A stretch of 15,188 nt of DNA, from positions 1 through 15,188 of the forward strand of contig JBMNUL010000053.1 in assembly GCA_050946255.1 (NCBI GenBank). The letters run 5' to 3'. The position numbers and the translations under genes are program-made. The number at the start of each line of letters is the position of its first letter. Within the stretch, counting starts at the first letter, position 1. Origin of the DNA: JBMNUL01 sp050946255 (lineage in GTDB: Bacteria > Actinomycetota > Coriobacteriia > Coriobacteriales > CADBOM01). This document shows, in pieces, positions 7,437 through 13,694 of this stretch. Under the pieces are notes generated by a model. The model searched no databases and had not been told where the DNA came from. It saw only the letters and a program-made list of their open reading frames with translations.

Positions 7437-7450
7437 ACCTGCGAGCAGGT
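7437..7450. repeat. Short palindrome upstream of fprA
   Basis: ACCTGC and GCAGGT flank a 2-bp centre, giving a 14-bp palindrome about 130 bp upstream of fprA. It lies just beyond the terminator of the lipoprotein gene. It could be a regulator's binding site for fprA; function is inferred and weakly supported. Confidence 0.3.
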
Positions 7451-7454
7451 AAGG

Positions 7455-7487
7455 AAAATGCCCCCTCGCATTTCGCGAAGGGGCATT
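7455..7487 (-). terminator. Intrinsic terminator after lipoprotein gene 1
   Basis: AATGCCCC (7457-7464) pairs with GGGGCATT (7480-7487), and inside it TCGC pairs with GCGA around a 5-nt loop, with one mismatch between the stems. On the minus strand the stem runs into four T (7455-7458). It lies 80 bp past the lipoprotein stop codon and insulates fprA. Confidence 0.72.
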
Positions 7488-7566
7488 CCGTATCAAGCTG
7501 AAAGTTGTTGTGAAGCTCAGGATCCAGTCCAATTTCGGGGGAGCTGGTCTAGAGCTCCGTCAATCC

Positions 7567-7974
7567 CTACTGCTTTACGAGATAGAGAGTCATCCCGTCA
7601 TAACCGAGCAGATCCGAGCCAACGATAAGATTCTGGGTGCTGGCATCATAATCCAGAGAGTAATCGCCATAGCTGTCGGAGATGGTGATTCCGCTGTCGG
7701 TCTCGGTCCAAGTTGCATCTACTGAAGCAGAGGTGGAACTTGCATTGGAAGTGAGGGTGCAGGTCCCGTCGGAATTGAGCTCGAGGGTCATCAGATCTGA
7801 ACCAGTCATACCGAGGTCATCCATCGTGTAATTCTGGCCACCGTAATCAGCGCTATCTGCAACCCAAGTACCTACATACTGCGAAGTGGATCCACTAGAG
7901 CACCCGGCAAGAGCTCCGAATGCAAAGCAGGCCAGAAAGACGGTAAGAACTAGGGAAAGAACCTTCTTCTTCAT
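7567..7974 (-). CDS. Small secreted lipoprotein, copy 1 of a tandem pair
   Basis: About 135 residues with a lipoprotein signal peptide: KKK, a hydrophobic stretch of about 20 residues, and the lipobox LAGC, so the mature protein should be lipid-anchored on the outer face of the membrane. The mature part is small, acidic and Ser/Thr/Asp-rich with the pattern YVGTWVADS...YTMDDLGM...LMTLELNSDGTCTLT...ATWTETDSGITISD, ending in a lipid-binding-like beta strand region. This resembles the small beta-barrel lipoproteins of anaerobic Gram-positives, but no function is known. An in-frame TTG two codons upstream (7980) fits the AAAGG sequence better in spacing, whereas the ATG gives the usual MKKK start; I list the ATG. 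It is a paralogue of the next gene and has its own terminator. Confidence 0.78.
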   Translation of the reverse strand: MKKKVLSLVLTVFLACFAFGALAGCSSGSTSQYVGTWVADSADYGGQNYTMDDLGMTGSDLMTLELNSDGTCTLTSNASSTSASVDATWTETDSGITISDSYGDYSLDYDASTQNLIVGSDLLGYDGMTLYLVKQ

Positions 7975-8076
7975 GTGCAATCACTTTTACCTTTCTTTGT
8001 TACACGCCACTCGAAGCCCCCCTGACCCAAGTGGTTTTTCCACACTCTAAACATACTATAAACGCAATCCGCGTCC

Positions 8077-8108
8077 AAAAATGCCAGAACGCGATGTGTT
8101 TACCGGCA
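8077..8108 (-). terminator. Possible terminator after lipoprotein gene 2
   Basis: On the minus strand TGCCGG (from 8103-8108) can pair with a CTGGCA arm (8082-8087), six pairs including one G-T, around a long loop of about 15 nt, followed by five T (8077-8081). It starts 9 bp after the stop codon of lipoprotein gene 2. The long loop makes it a moderate candidate. Confidence 0.4.
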
Positions 8109-8117
8109 GAAAAGTCG

Positions 8118-8519
8118 CTACGACTTCTTCAACGATACCGAACTTCCTTCGTACTCCAAGGTCAAATACCCCGTCGACGAGTCGTACGCGGCATCCATGG
8201 AACTCCCATCGGCAGAGATTGAGATGCCGCTGTCTGTGGTGGTCCAGGTCATTGTGGAGCTGGAATCCGACACACTCGACCCGAGAACGGTGATATCGCA
8301 AGTTCCATCAGATCGAAGCTCGAGTGTCATGAAATCCTCACCGGAAATGCCCAAAGACTCCAAATCGTCAACCGAGTAGGTCGTTCCATCCTGAGTGACC
8401 TCGGCAACAACCCAGGTTCCAACATAATCCGAAGCTCCACCACCGCTGCATCCCACCAGAACGCCAAAAGCAGCACAAACGAGCACGATGGTAAAGACCA
8501 GGCTTACGATCTTCTTCAT
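8118..8519 (-). CDS. Small secreted lipoprotein, copy 2 of a tandem pair
   Basis: A 133-residue protein starting MKKIVSLVF with a signal peptide and lipobox LVGC at about residues 21-24. The mature part lines up along its length with copy 1: YVGTWV, YSVDDL versus YTMDDL, FMTLELRSDGTC versus LMTLELNSDGTC, and TDSGISIS versus TDSGITIS. The second half is more diverged and very rich in Ser. The ribosome binding site AAGGGTG stands about 5 nt before the ATG. The two genes are separated by about 140 bp with a candidate terminator between them, so they appear to be tandem duplicates with independent expression rather than one operon. The function is unknown; an extracytoplasmic, lipid-anchored location is the only safe statement. 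Confidence 0.8.
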   Translation of the reverse strand: MKKIVSLVFTIVLVCAAFGVLVGCSGGGASDYVGTWVVAEVTQDGTTYSVDDLESLGISGEDFMTLELRSDGTCDITVLGSSVSDSSSTMTWTTTDSGISISADGSSMDAAYDSSTGYLTLEYEGSSVSLKKS

Positions 8520-8857
8520 TCATTCACCCTTCAAAAGAGAACACAGTTTCACGTGGAGAAACAGCAGTAGAGCGCAGCGAGCCTGCTTTTCTCTGCATGC
8601 CGTAACCCCTCAACCATAATATATGAGTGAAAGGATTTTCTCTGTACCTGTTCAACCTTCTCCTCTTGGCAGGGACATCCAGAAAAGGATGCGAATAAAA
8701 CCAATGCTTGAAACATGCTTTAGCTGAACCATGAAAACGCAACGGTGACGTTCCGTAACAAATTTTATCAATAGCATTGCAAAATATCTGCAAAACTTCA
8801 CACATTGGGTTTATCGGTTCAAATTTTTTTGGGAATGCAATGCAGACTTTGGGCAAA
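8520..8857. other. Intergenic region, no gene recognised
   Basis: A 338-bp gap between lipoprotein gene 2 and the HyuA-like gene. It is clearly more AT-rich than the flanking genes, especially 8760-8840. A minus-strand TATATT at 8618-8623 could be a -10 box for lipoprotein gene 2 but lacks a convincing -35. A 119-codon minus-strand frame here has no recognisable protein features. No RNA gene or strong terminator was found. Confidence 0.55.
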
Positions 8858-10888
8858 TCACCTGTTGAGGTCGCCCGTTGCATGCCCGATAACCTTGATG
8901 CCGAGATTCAGCGAGCCTCCATAAACAGCCTCGAAATCTTGCGTCTGAACCTCCGACCAAACGTTAAGCTCTCCCAGAGCACCCCTGAGGCGAGCTTCTT
9001 CCACAGCCTCGCGCTCAGCCAGATCTCGAGCGAGCTTCAACGCCTCCCCGCGGGTATCGACATTTCTGTTTCCGTTCTTGTCTCGCACGACGAATCCTAT
9101 GATTCCGCCTGAATCGTAGATTGGAGAAACGTCGAGTGTGATCACGACATCGATGTTGGCAATGGCGGTTCCAATAGCGTTCGCGACTTCGGCCGATGGG
9201 GGTATCACGCATTCTGTGCCAAGCGCCTCGGCAACTGCCGGCAGGAACACATGGGTCGGGGCTCCAATGCCGACTAACTTGGCGTCGACATCGAATCCCA
9301 GCTCCAGAAGAGGATTTCCCCCCTCGCCATGTTTCTGCGAAAGCTCCCAGCATGAATCCACGACACGCTTCATCTGGTCCCCGACGCCCTCCTTGAAAGC
9401 ATTTGGATAGCGGTACTCCAGCAGAGCATATACGACATATTGATAGAGCTTCTTCTTGACCAGGTTGTAGATGTCCTCACAGATGCGTCTTGCACCCTCG
9501 GCTCTTCCAGCCTCGGTCTTGGACGGATAGAAGTTGTTCGCGAAGTGCTGCACTGCCAGCTGAGACGCATAGGAGTCGAACTTCTCGAAGTCGCCCACGA
9601 TATGCATGACGTCAGTGGGAGTAAGGCCCGCCCTCATGAGAATGCCCTCCTCCTCCAAGCGCTCGGAACGCAGACCGTAGAGGTCGATTCTCGGGTCGCC
9701 GAGCATGACCGGCCCATCTGAAAGCACTTCGAGAAGGGATTTCTCGGCATCGGAATATCCTTCGGTGGATTTGGGCTCTTTCTGAATGTAGAGAAACTCG
9801 TGCATCGGGTAGATCGTCTTGCGCTCCTTGGCCACCAGATTTTCCAGAGGCTCGATCACCTCAGGTTGGGAAGATGCAAGGATGCAAAGGGGCACGACCC
9901 TGCGGGCATCGAGCTTCATCTTGCCCTTTTCCACGTAGACGCGGCTGTCGCCTCCGAGTCCATAGGTGTCGATGAACACGCCCTTGACCTGCGTGCGCCA
10001 TCCCCCGATCCTGATGCTGTCGGTCATCACGGGACGTGAATTCTCCACGATGGAGATGTCGGTGGTGGTGCCCCCGATGTCCACGATGAGGCAGTCCTTG
10101 CACTCTGTGATTCCCCTGCCGCCTATGACGCTGGCTGCCGGGCCGCTCAAGATGGTCTCGACCGGGCGCTCACGCGAGAGCGACTTCGACATCAGGCTCC
10201 CGTCGCTGCGCAGGATCATAACCGGCACATCGATTCCCCTGTCCCCAAGGACCTTGGTGACAGCAGAGGTGAAATCGGAGATGACCGGGAGGAGCCTGGC
10301 GTTCAATAGGCCTGTGGCTCCCCTTTCCAGGAAATTGAGCTCATTGGCTATGTCGGAAGCGATGACCACCGGGATGTTCAGGAGCTCGTCGAAGAAATCG
10401 CGTGCGCTCTTCTCTGCCGCACCGGAATTGCGCAGAGAGTTCACCTCGGAAACCGCTAGGGATTGAGCAGAGTCGAAGAATTCCTTGTTCTCGGAATAAA
10501 CCTCGTTCCAATCCGGAATGTCGACGTATTCGCCGTCGAAACTGCCCCGGGTGTCGATGCAGAGTACGTCTCCGGCGTCTATCCCATACTTCGAGCTGGC
10601 CTGAACGCGGTTGAAGGTGTCCATGTCCATTCCCAAGAGAACGAGTTTCGCCCTTCCGCCCTTGTTCTCCACGCAGGCGTTCGTGGCAAGCGTAGTAGAG
10701 AGGGAAATGGAAACGGCGCTATCGAGAATCTCATCTGGCATGAAATCCAGGGACCTGCTGATGCAATGGGTCAGGTCCTGCTTTGTTGTGAGCGTCTTGC
10801 TCTTTGCCACCACTTCCCTGGAGTCGTAATCGAAAGCCACGATATCGGTGTAGGTTCCACCTGTGTCGATTCCAATCCCAATCTTCAT
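8858..10888 (-). CDS. Hydantoinase/oxoprolinase family protein (HyuA-like)
   Basis: A 676-residue cytoplasmic protein of the HyuA/acetone carboxylase beta superfamily, whose members hydrolyse hydantoins or 5-oxoproline with ATP. The N-terminal half contains the actin-like phosphate-binding motif GIGIDTGGTYTD (residues 4-15) and STTLATNACVENKGG, and the second domain has RSDGSL, ETILSGPAASVIGG and DIGGTTTDIS (270-279). The C-terminal 300 residues hold an extra helical region and GIGAPTHVFLPAVAEALG, as in single-gene members. The HyuB subunit expected for a true hydantoinase is not adjacent. An upstream in-frame GTG exists, but AGGAG at 10894-10898 stands 5 nt from the ATG at 10888, so I use that. 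The true substrate is unknown. The gene probably has its own promoter. Confidence 0.88.
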   Translation of the reverse strand: MKIGIGIDTGGTYTDIVAFDYDSREVVAKSKTLTTKQDLTHCISRSLDFMPDEILDSAVSISLSTTLATNACVENKGGRAKLVLLGMDMDTFNRVQASSKYGIDAGDVLCIDTRGSFDGEYVDIPDWNEVYSENKEFFDSAQSLAVSEVNSLRNSGAAEKSARDFFDELLNIPVVIASDIANELNFLERGATGLLNARLLPVISDFTSAVTKVLGDRGIDVPVMILRSDGSLMSKSLSRERPVETILSGPAASVIGGRGITECKDCLIVDIGGTTTDISIVENSRPVMTDSIRIGGWRTQVKGVFIDTYGLGGDSRVYVEKGKMKLDARRVVPLCILASSQPEVIEPLENLVAKERKTIYPMHEFLYIQKEPKSTEGYSDAEKSLLEVLSDGPVMLGDPRIDLYGLRSERLEEEGILMRAGLTPTDVMHIVGDFEKFDSYASQLAVQHFANNFYPSKTEAGRAEGARRICEDIYNLVKKKLYQYVVYALLEYRYPNAFKEGVGDQMKRVVDSCWELSQKHGEGGNPLLELGFDVDAKLVGIGAPTHVFLPAVAEALGTECVIPPSAEVANAIGTAIANIDVVITLDVSPIYDSGGIIGFVVRDKNGNRNVDTRGEALKLARDLAEREAVEEARLRGALGELNVWSEVQTQDFEAVYGGSLNLGIKVIGHATGDLNR

Positions 10889-10902
10889 CTGCGCTCCTGA
10901 AA

Positions 10903-10925
10903 ACTCGTGTCGATTAACCACGAGT
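10903..10925. promoter_or_regulatory. Inverted repeat in the HyuA-like gene leader, possible operator
   Basis: ACTCGTG (10903-10909) and CACGAGT (10919-10925) form a perfect 7-bp inverted repeat with a 9-bp spacer. It lies between the -10 box and the ribosome binding site. It could be a repressor site over the transcription start, or a leader hairpin close to the ribosome binding site. The sequence TCGATTA is also repeated directly on each side of the right arm. Confidence 0.4.
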
Positions 10926-10927
10926 CG

Positions 10928-10933
10928 ATTATA
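10928..10933 (-). promoter_or_regulatory. Candidate -10 box of the HyuA-like gene
   Basis: The minus strand reads TATAAT, 40 bp before the ATG, in an AT-rich stretch. No strong -35 is present at 17 bp; a second -10-like hexamer, TATAGT, lies a little further upstream with TTGGTC 19 bp before it. Transcription would start near the inverted repeat at 10903-10925. Confidence 0.4.
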
Positions 10934-10977
10934 TTGGAAAAACTATATTTGATATGTTGAAATTTAGACCAACATTG

Positions 10978-12459
10978 CTAGTGGAGCTTGGTCCCGCATG
11001 TCTCGCAGAACTCGAGATTTGGATTTGAGAGGACAGCCCCGCAATGCGGGCAGAAAACAACCGGCTTTGGAGCATCATCTGCTTGATTGCCCAAAGGCTT
11101 TGGCTGAACTGGGGCCTCTGGCCAATTGCGAGTGGACACGGGGTGCGCCTGTCCCCAATCAAGCGGGGCAGGGTCTGCGGAATCCTGTCCCCGACCAGCA
11201 TTCTCGCTGTGCCATGTCTGAGACGGGTATTTGTGCGCCTGGCCCCAATCGATGGGAGCTGGATCTTGCAGATGAGCCAGCTCCGAGTCTTCCCTAGGCC
11301 ATTGCTGACCCTGTAACGGCTGCGTTTGAGGCTGGTCCTGCTGAGCTTGTGGCTGCTGCTGCACCTGAGGCTGGCCCTGCCCCTGCGGCTGACCTGGCTG
11401 CGGCTGCACCTGAGGTTGTCTCTGCTCTTGAGGCTGGCCTTGCTGTCCCTGAAGCTGGCCTGGCATCCACTGCACTTGAGGCTGCTGCCCTGTCTGCCAG
11501 TTCTGCGTCTGCTCCCAATTCTGAGCCTGTGGCTGCGGCTGGCCTTGCTGCCCATGAGACTGTGGCTGAGCCCGATTCCATTCCTGAGTCTGATGCCAAG
11601 CCTGCTGCTGTTGATATTGAGGCTGACCTGGCTGCCACTGCCCCTGTGTCTGCTGCCAATTTTGAGTTTGCTGCCAAGTTTGGGCCTGCTCTTGCCGCTG
11701 CCCAGGTTGCCACTGAGGCTGGCCTTGCTGCCACTGGCCCTGCTGCCACTGGCCCTGCTGCCACTGTCCCTGCTGCTGCGCCTGCTGCATGCCTGGCTGC
11801 CAACCCTGAGCCTGAGGCTGCTGATACTGTGGATAGCCCTGCGCCTGCTGCCCGCTTGGCTGCCACTGCCCCTGCTGCTGCCACTGCCCCTGAGGATTCG
11901 CCTGAGCGGGGGATGCAGTCTGGACAACTCCGTGCCCGGTACCAGGGGCATAGCCATTGTTCAATTTCATTTGCTCGAGGATGACTCCCATGTTTGGAAC
12001 ATCAAAGAAGAGCCTCCTGCGCTTGGTGTAATAGATGAGTATCAGCAGACCGCAGATGGCGATTATCGCCCCAATAACCAAAACGGACACATAATCATTG
12101 GTGATAGACAGAACAGGGTCAAGACCTACAGCCATTCCACTTATAAAGATAACGATTCCTAAAATCAGAAAGATAATCTGAAGGATATTGTTTATGTAAT
12201 ATGACCATCTTCTCCATCTGAAGAATCCTGCGAAGACCACAATGCTGAGCACAAATTGAACGAACAGCACAACGGCAAACATAAAATATATGATGGCTGT
12301 ATCGGTGAAATAACCAAAGATTGAATATTCTTCGGTCCCGAGTCCAATGTAGGTAAACGCAAAGAGGAAACAGACGACCATCAAAATCGGGAGCAACGCA
12401 TAATGGTATGCCTTGTGGAACTTGATAGGAGCATCTGGCCTAGGCTCTAGGTGTTTCAT
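10978..12459 (-). CDS. Membrane protein with Gln/Trp-rich tail and C-terminal zinc ribbon
   Basis: A 493-residue protein with three parts. Residues 1-145 hold four predicted membrane helices (about 20-40, 54-80, 88-112, 122-144) ending in the positive stop YYTKRRR. Residues 175-395 are extreme low complexity dominated by Gln with regularly spaced Trp, Pro and Gly (units such as GQWQQ and QPQ). Residues 396-450 contain two copies of DPAP(I/L)DWGQAH 30 residues apart. The end (470-488) is a zinc ribbon, CPHCG...CETCG (Cys470, 473, 485, 488). The tail should lie in the cytoplasm because the zinc ribbon is a cytosolic fold. Function is unknown; such proteins are often annotated only as zinc-ribbon domain proteins. 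AAGGTGGGG lies about 10 nt before the ATG. Strong open frames on the opposite strand here are by-products of the skewed composition. Confidence 0.82.
   Translation of the reverse strand: MKHLEPRPDAPIKFHKAYHYALLPILMVVCFLFAFTYIGLGTEEYSIFGYFTDTAIIYFMFAVVLFVQFVLSIVVFAGFFRWRRWSYYINNILQIIFLILGIVIFISGMAVGLDPVLSITNDYVSVLVIGAIIAICGLLILIYYTKRRRLFFDVPNMGVILEQMKLNNGYAPGTGHGVVQTASPAQANPQGQWQQQGQWQPSGQQAQGYPQYQQPQAQGWQPGMQQAQQQGQWQQGQWQQGQWQQGQPQWQPGQRQEQAQTWQQTQNWQQTQGQWQPGQPQYQQQQAWHQTQEWNRAQPQSHGQQGQPQPQAQNWEQTQNWQTGQQPQVQWMPGQLQGQQGQPQEQRQPQVQPQPGQPQGQGQPQVQQQPQAQQDQPQTQPLQGQQWPREDSELAHLQDPAPIDWGQAHKYPSQTWHSENAGRGQDSADPAPLDWGQAHPVSTRNWPEAPVQPKPLGNQADDAPKPVVFCPHCGAVLSNPNLEFCETCGTKLH
11122..11265 (-). 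repeat. Two-copy 30-residue repeat (DPAPxDWGQAH) in the zinc-ribbon protein
   Basis: Residues 399-416 and 429-446 of the zinc-ribbon membrane protein share DPAP(I/L)DWGQAH followed by a Trp six residues later. The period is exactly 30 residues (90 bp), indicating an internal tandem duplication or a repeated short linear motif next to the zinc ribbon. Confidence 0.7.
11721..11773 (-). repeat. 15-bp tandem repeat coding GQWQQ units
   Basis: Three near-identical 15-bp units start at 11721, 11736 and 11751, with a partial fourth at 11766; each encodes GQWQQ. The wider stretch 11320-11900 is built of related CTG-rich units. In-frame slippage could change tail length between strains. Confidence 0.75.
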
Positions 12460-12506
12460 TTTCTAGCATCCCCACCTTAATGGAAACCAAACCTACATTC
12501 TCAAAC

Positions 12507-12518
12507 GCACTCGAGTGC
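12507..12518. repeat. 12-bp perfect palindrome upstream of the zinc-ribbon gene
   Basis: GCACTCGAGTGC is fully self-complementary and lies 48 bp upstream of the zinc-ribbon protein start, where a promoter is expected. It overlaps a TTGCAC that could act as a -35 box, though no good -10 follows. It is a candidate operator; no regulator can be named. Confidence 0.4.
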
Positions 12519-12559
12519 AAGCCCATAATGGCATCGCCAGGTATTTGAACTATTTCGCA

Positions 12560-13474
12560 CTAGTATGCCGCGCAAATCGCATCGAGGATAATGATGGCAT
12601 TGTGCTGCACGAAATTCCGCCGCTGCTCGGAGTGTTGCGCGGCCCCATCGACATCATCGGGAACATCTACCCGGACGATGACGCGCCTGTGGTTCTCGTC
12701 CATGGAGGCAACTGCGAGCTTGAACCTCTGGACGAGCGTCTGGGCATCGCTGAAAACCACGATTGGGTTCCCATAGGGCTCGACCTGTCCAGAGCAGTTT
12801 ATCTCGACCATCAGGGTCCCCGGCTCAGGGGATCCGGACAGCTGGTCTGCGCTCGAGACCTTCGAGACGCTCGTGGTGGCAAATGCCAAGTTCGAGATGC
12901 GTGATGCTATCTCCCTTGAGAACGGGTCCACACCGTAGACGCAAACCGGCATCGATTGAAGGACCTCTGCAGCCCTGGAGAATCCCACGCCGTATGTCTC
13001 GCTCGACATCGGCTTCTTGTCTATCCAAGCACGGTGGAGTCTCTCCAGCGCCTTGGTCGTTGACATGCCCACGATGCCGTCCGGCTCGATTCCCATGTTC
13101 GTCTGGAAATCTCTGACGGCCCTCTCCGTATATGCCCCGAAAATCGAATCCTGGGGCCCGCATGCAAAGCCAAGGATGTTGAGCCTGTGCTGTAGCTCTC
13201 CCACATCGTTTCCATGGAAATAGGGCATCTTCAGATAAAGCGTCCGGTCGCCGAGGGAGAAGGAAGCGTCAACCAGAGCTGCCCACACCATTGCATCGAC
13301 CTGCTTGGAAGGGGAGATTCCCCTGTCTATGCAGAACGCCTCGACGGCATCGGCTGTCTTCTCGGAGAACTCGCCATCAACTCCGCTTTCCCCGAGGTCA
13401 TAACCCAGCTTCTGCAAGCGCCTCTGCACGTCCTCTACGGCAGCACCGCGGCTTCCAATACCAATGGTCTCCAT
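12560..13474 (-). CDS. Protein with two peptidoglycan-binding domains, no signal peptide
   Basis: A 304-residue protein starting METIGIGSRGAAVEDVQRRLQKLGY, a typical PG_binding_1 opening. Domain 1 covers residues 5-70 (GVDGEFSEKTADAVEAFC) and domain 2 covers 80-147 (GNDVGELQHRLNILGF...FGAYTERAVRDFQTNMGIEPDGIVG). Residues 165-304 form a third, unrecognised alpha/beta-looking domain; the zinc-binding residues of an amidase are not visible there. No signal peptide or membrane segment is present, so it should stay in the cytoplasm. This arrangement recalls CwlM of mycobacteria (two such domains then an amidase fold), which acts in the cytoplasm as a regulator of cell-wall precursor synthesis; the similarity is by architecture only. 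AGAAGG is 5 nt before the ATG. It lies downstream of the polyprenyl synthase, a source of lipid carrier precursors. Confidence 0.8.
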   Translation of the reverse strand: METIGIGSRGAAVEDVQRRLQKLGYDLGESGVDGEFSEKTADAVEAFCIDRGISPSKQVDAMVWAALVDASFSLGDRTLYLKMPYFHGNDVGELQHRLNILGFACGPQDSIFGAYTERAVRDFQTNMGIEPDGIVGMSTTKALERLHRAWIDKKPMSSETYGVGFSRAAEVLQSMPVCVYGVDPFSREIASRISNLAFATTSVSKVSSADQLSGSPEPGTLMVEINCSGQVEPYGNPIVVFSDAQTLVQRFKLAVASMDENHRRVIVRVDVPDDVDGAAQHSEQRRNFVQHNAIIILDAICAAY

Positions 13475-13694
13475 TTCAACCTTCTTCGCAAGACATTCTC
13501 GCGCCGCCCATCCGCTTATTAGCGCATCGCAACGCGCCAGATAGTCATCTCATAACCAGCATTGCCCACATGCTGCAACTCGTTCCCAAACTTTTTTTGG
13601 GGCTGGTGCATCAAGGTCGACAATGTCGGGCAGTCTTCAATAGACAAGATATACCGTCAGGACCCCGAGGCTCAGCACCCCAAGGGTAAAAAAC

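Noticed and set aside
8524..8883. 119-codon minus-strand frame between the HyuA-like gene and lipoprotein 2
   Set aside because: It has an ATG and a distant AAGG, and would fill the gap neatly, but the region is AT-rich with erratic codon use, the translation has no domain or membrane pattern, and it would leave no room for a lipoprotein 2 promoter. Conservation in relatives would change my mind.
11326..12162. Plus-strand frame of 278 codons, extremely Leu-rich, looking like a membrane protein
   Set aside because: It is the complement of CAG-type Gln codons in the low-complexity tail, which read as Leu on the other strand.
12507..12518. CIRCE heat-shock operator (HrcA site)
   Set aside because: The half-sites GCACTC and GAGTGC match CIRCE, but CIRCE needs a 9-bp spacer and flanking TTA/TAA; here the halves touch directly.
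13585..13603. Hairpin CCCAAA...TTTGGG with a T-rich loop
   Set aside because: The T-run lies in the loop and arm rather than after the stem, and no plus-strand gene ends here, so it is not a terminator.
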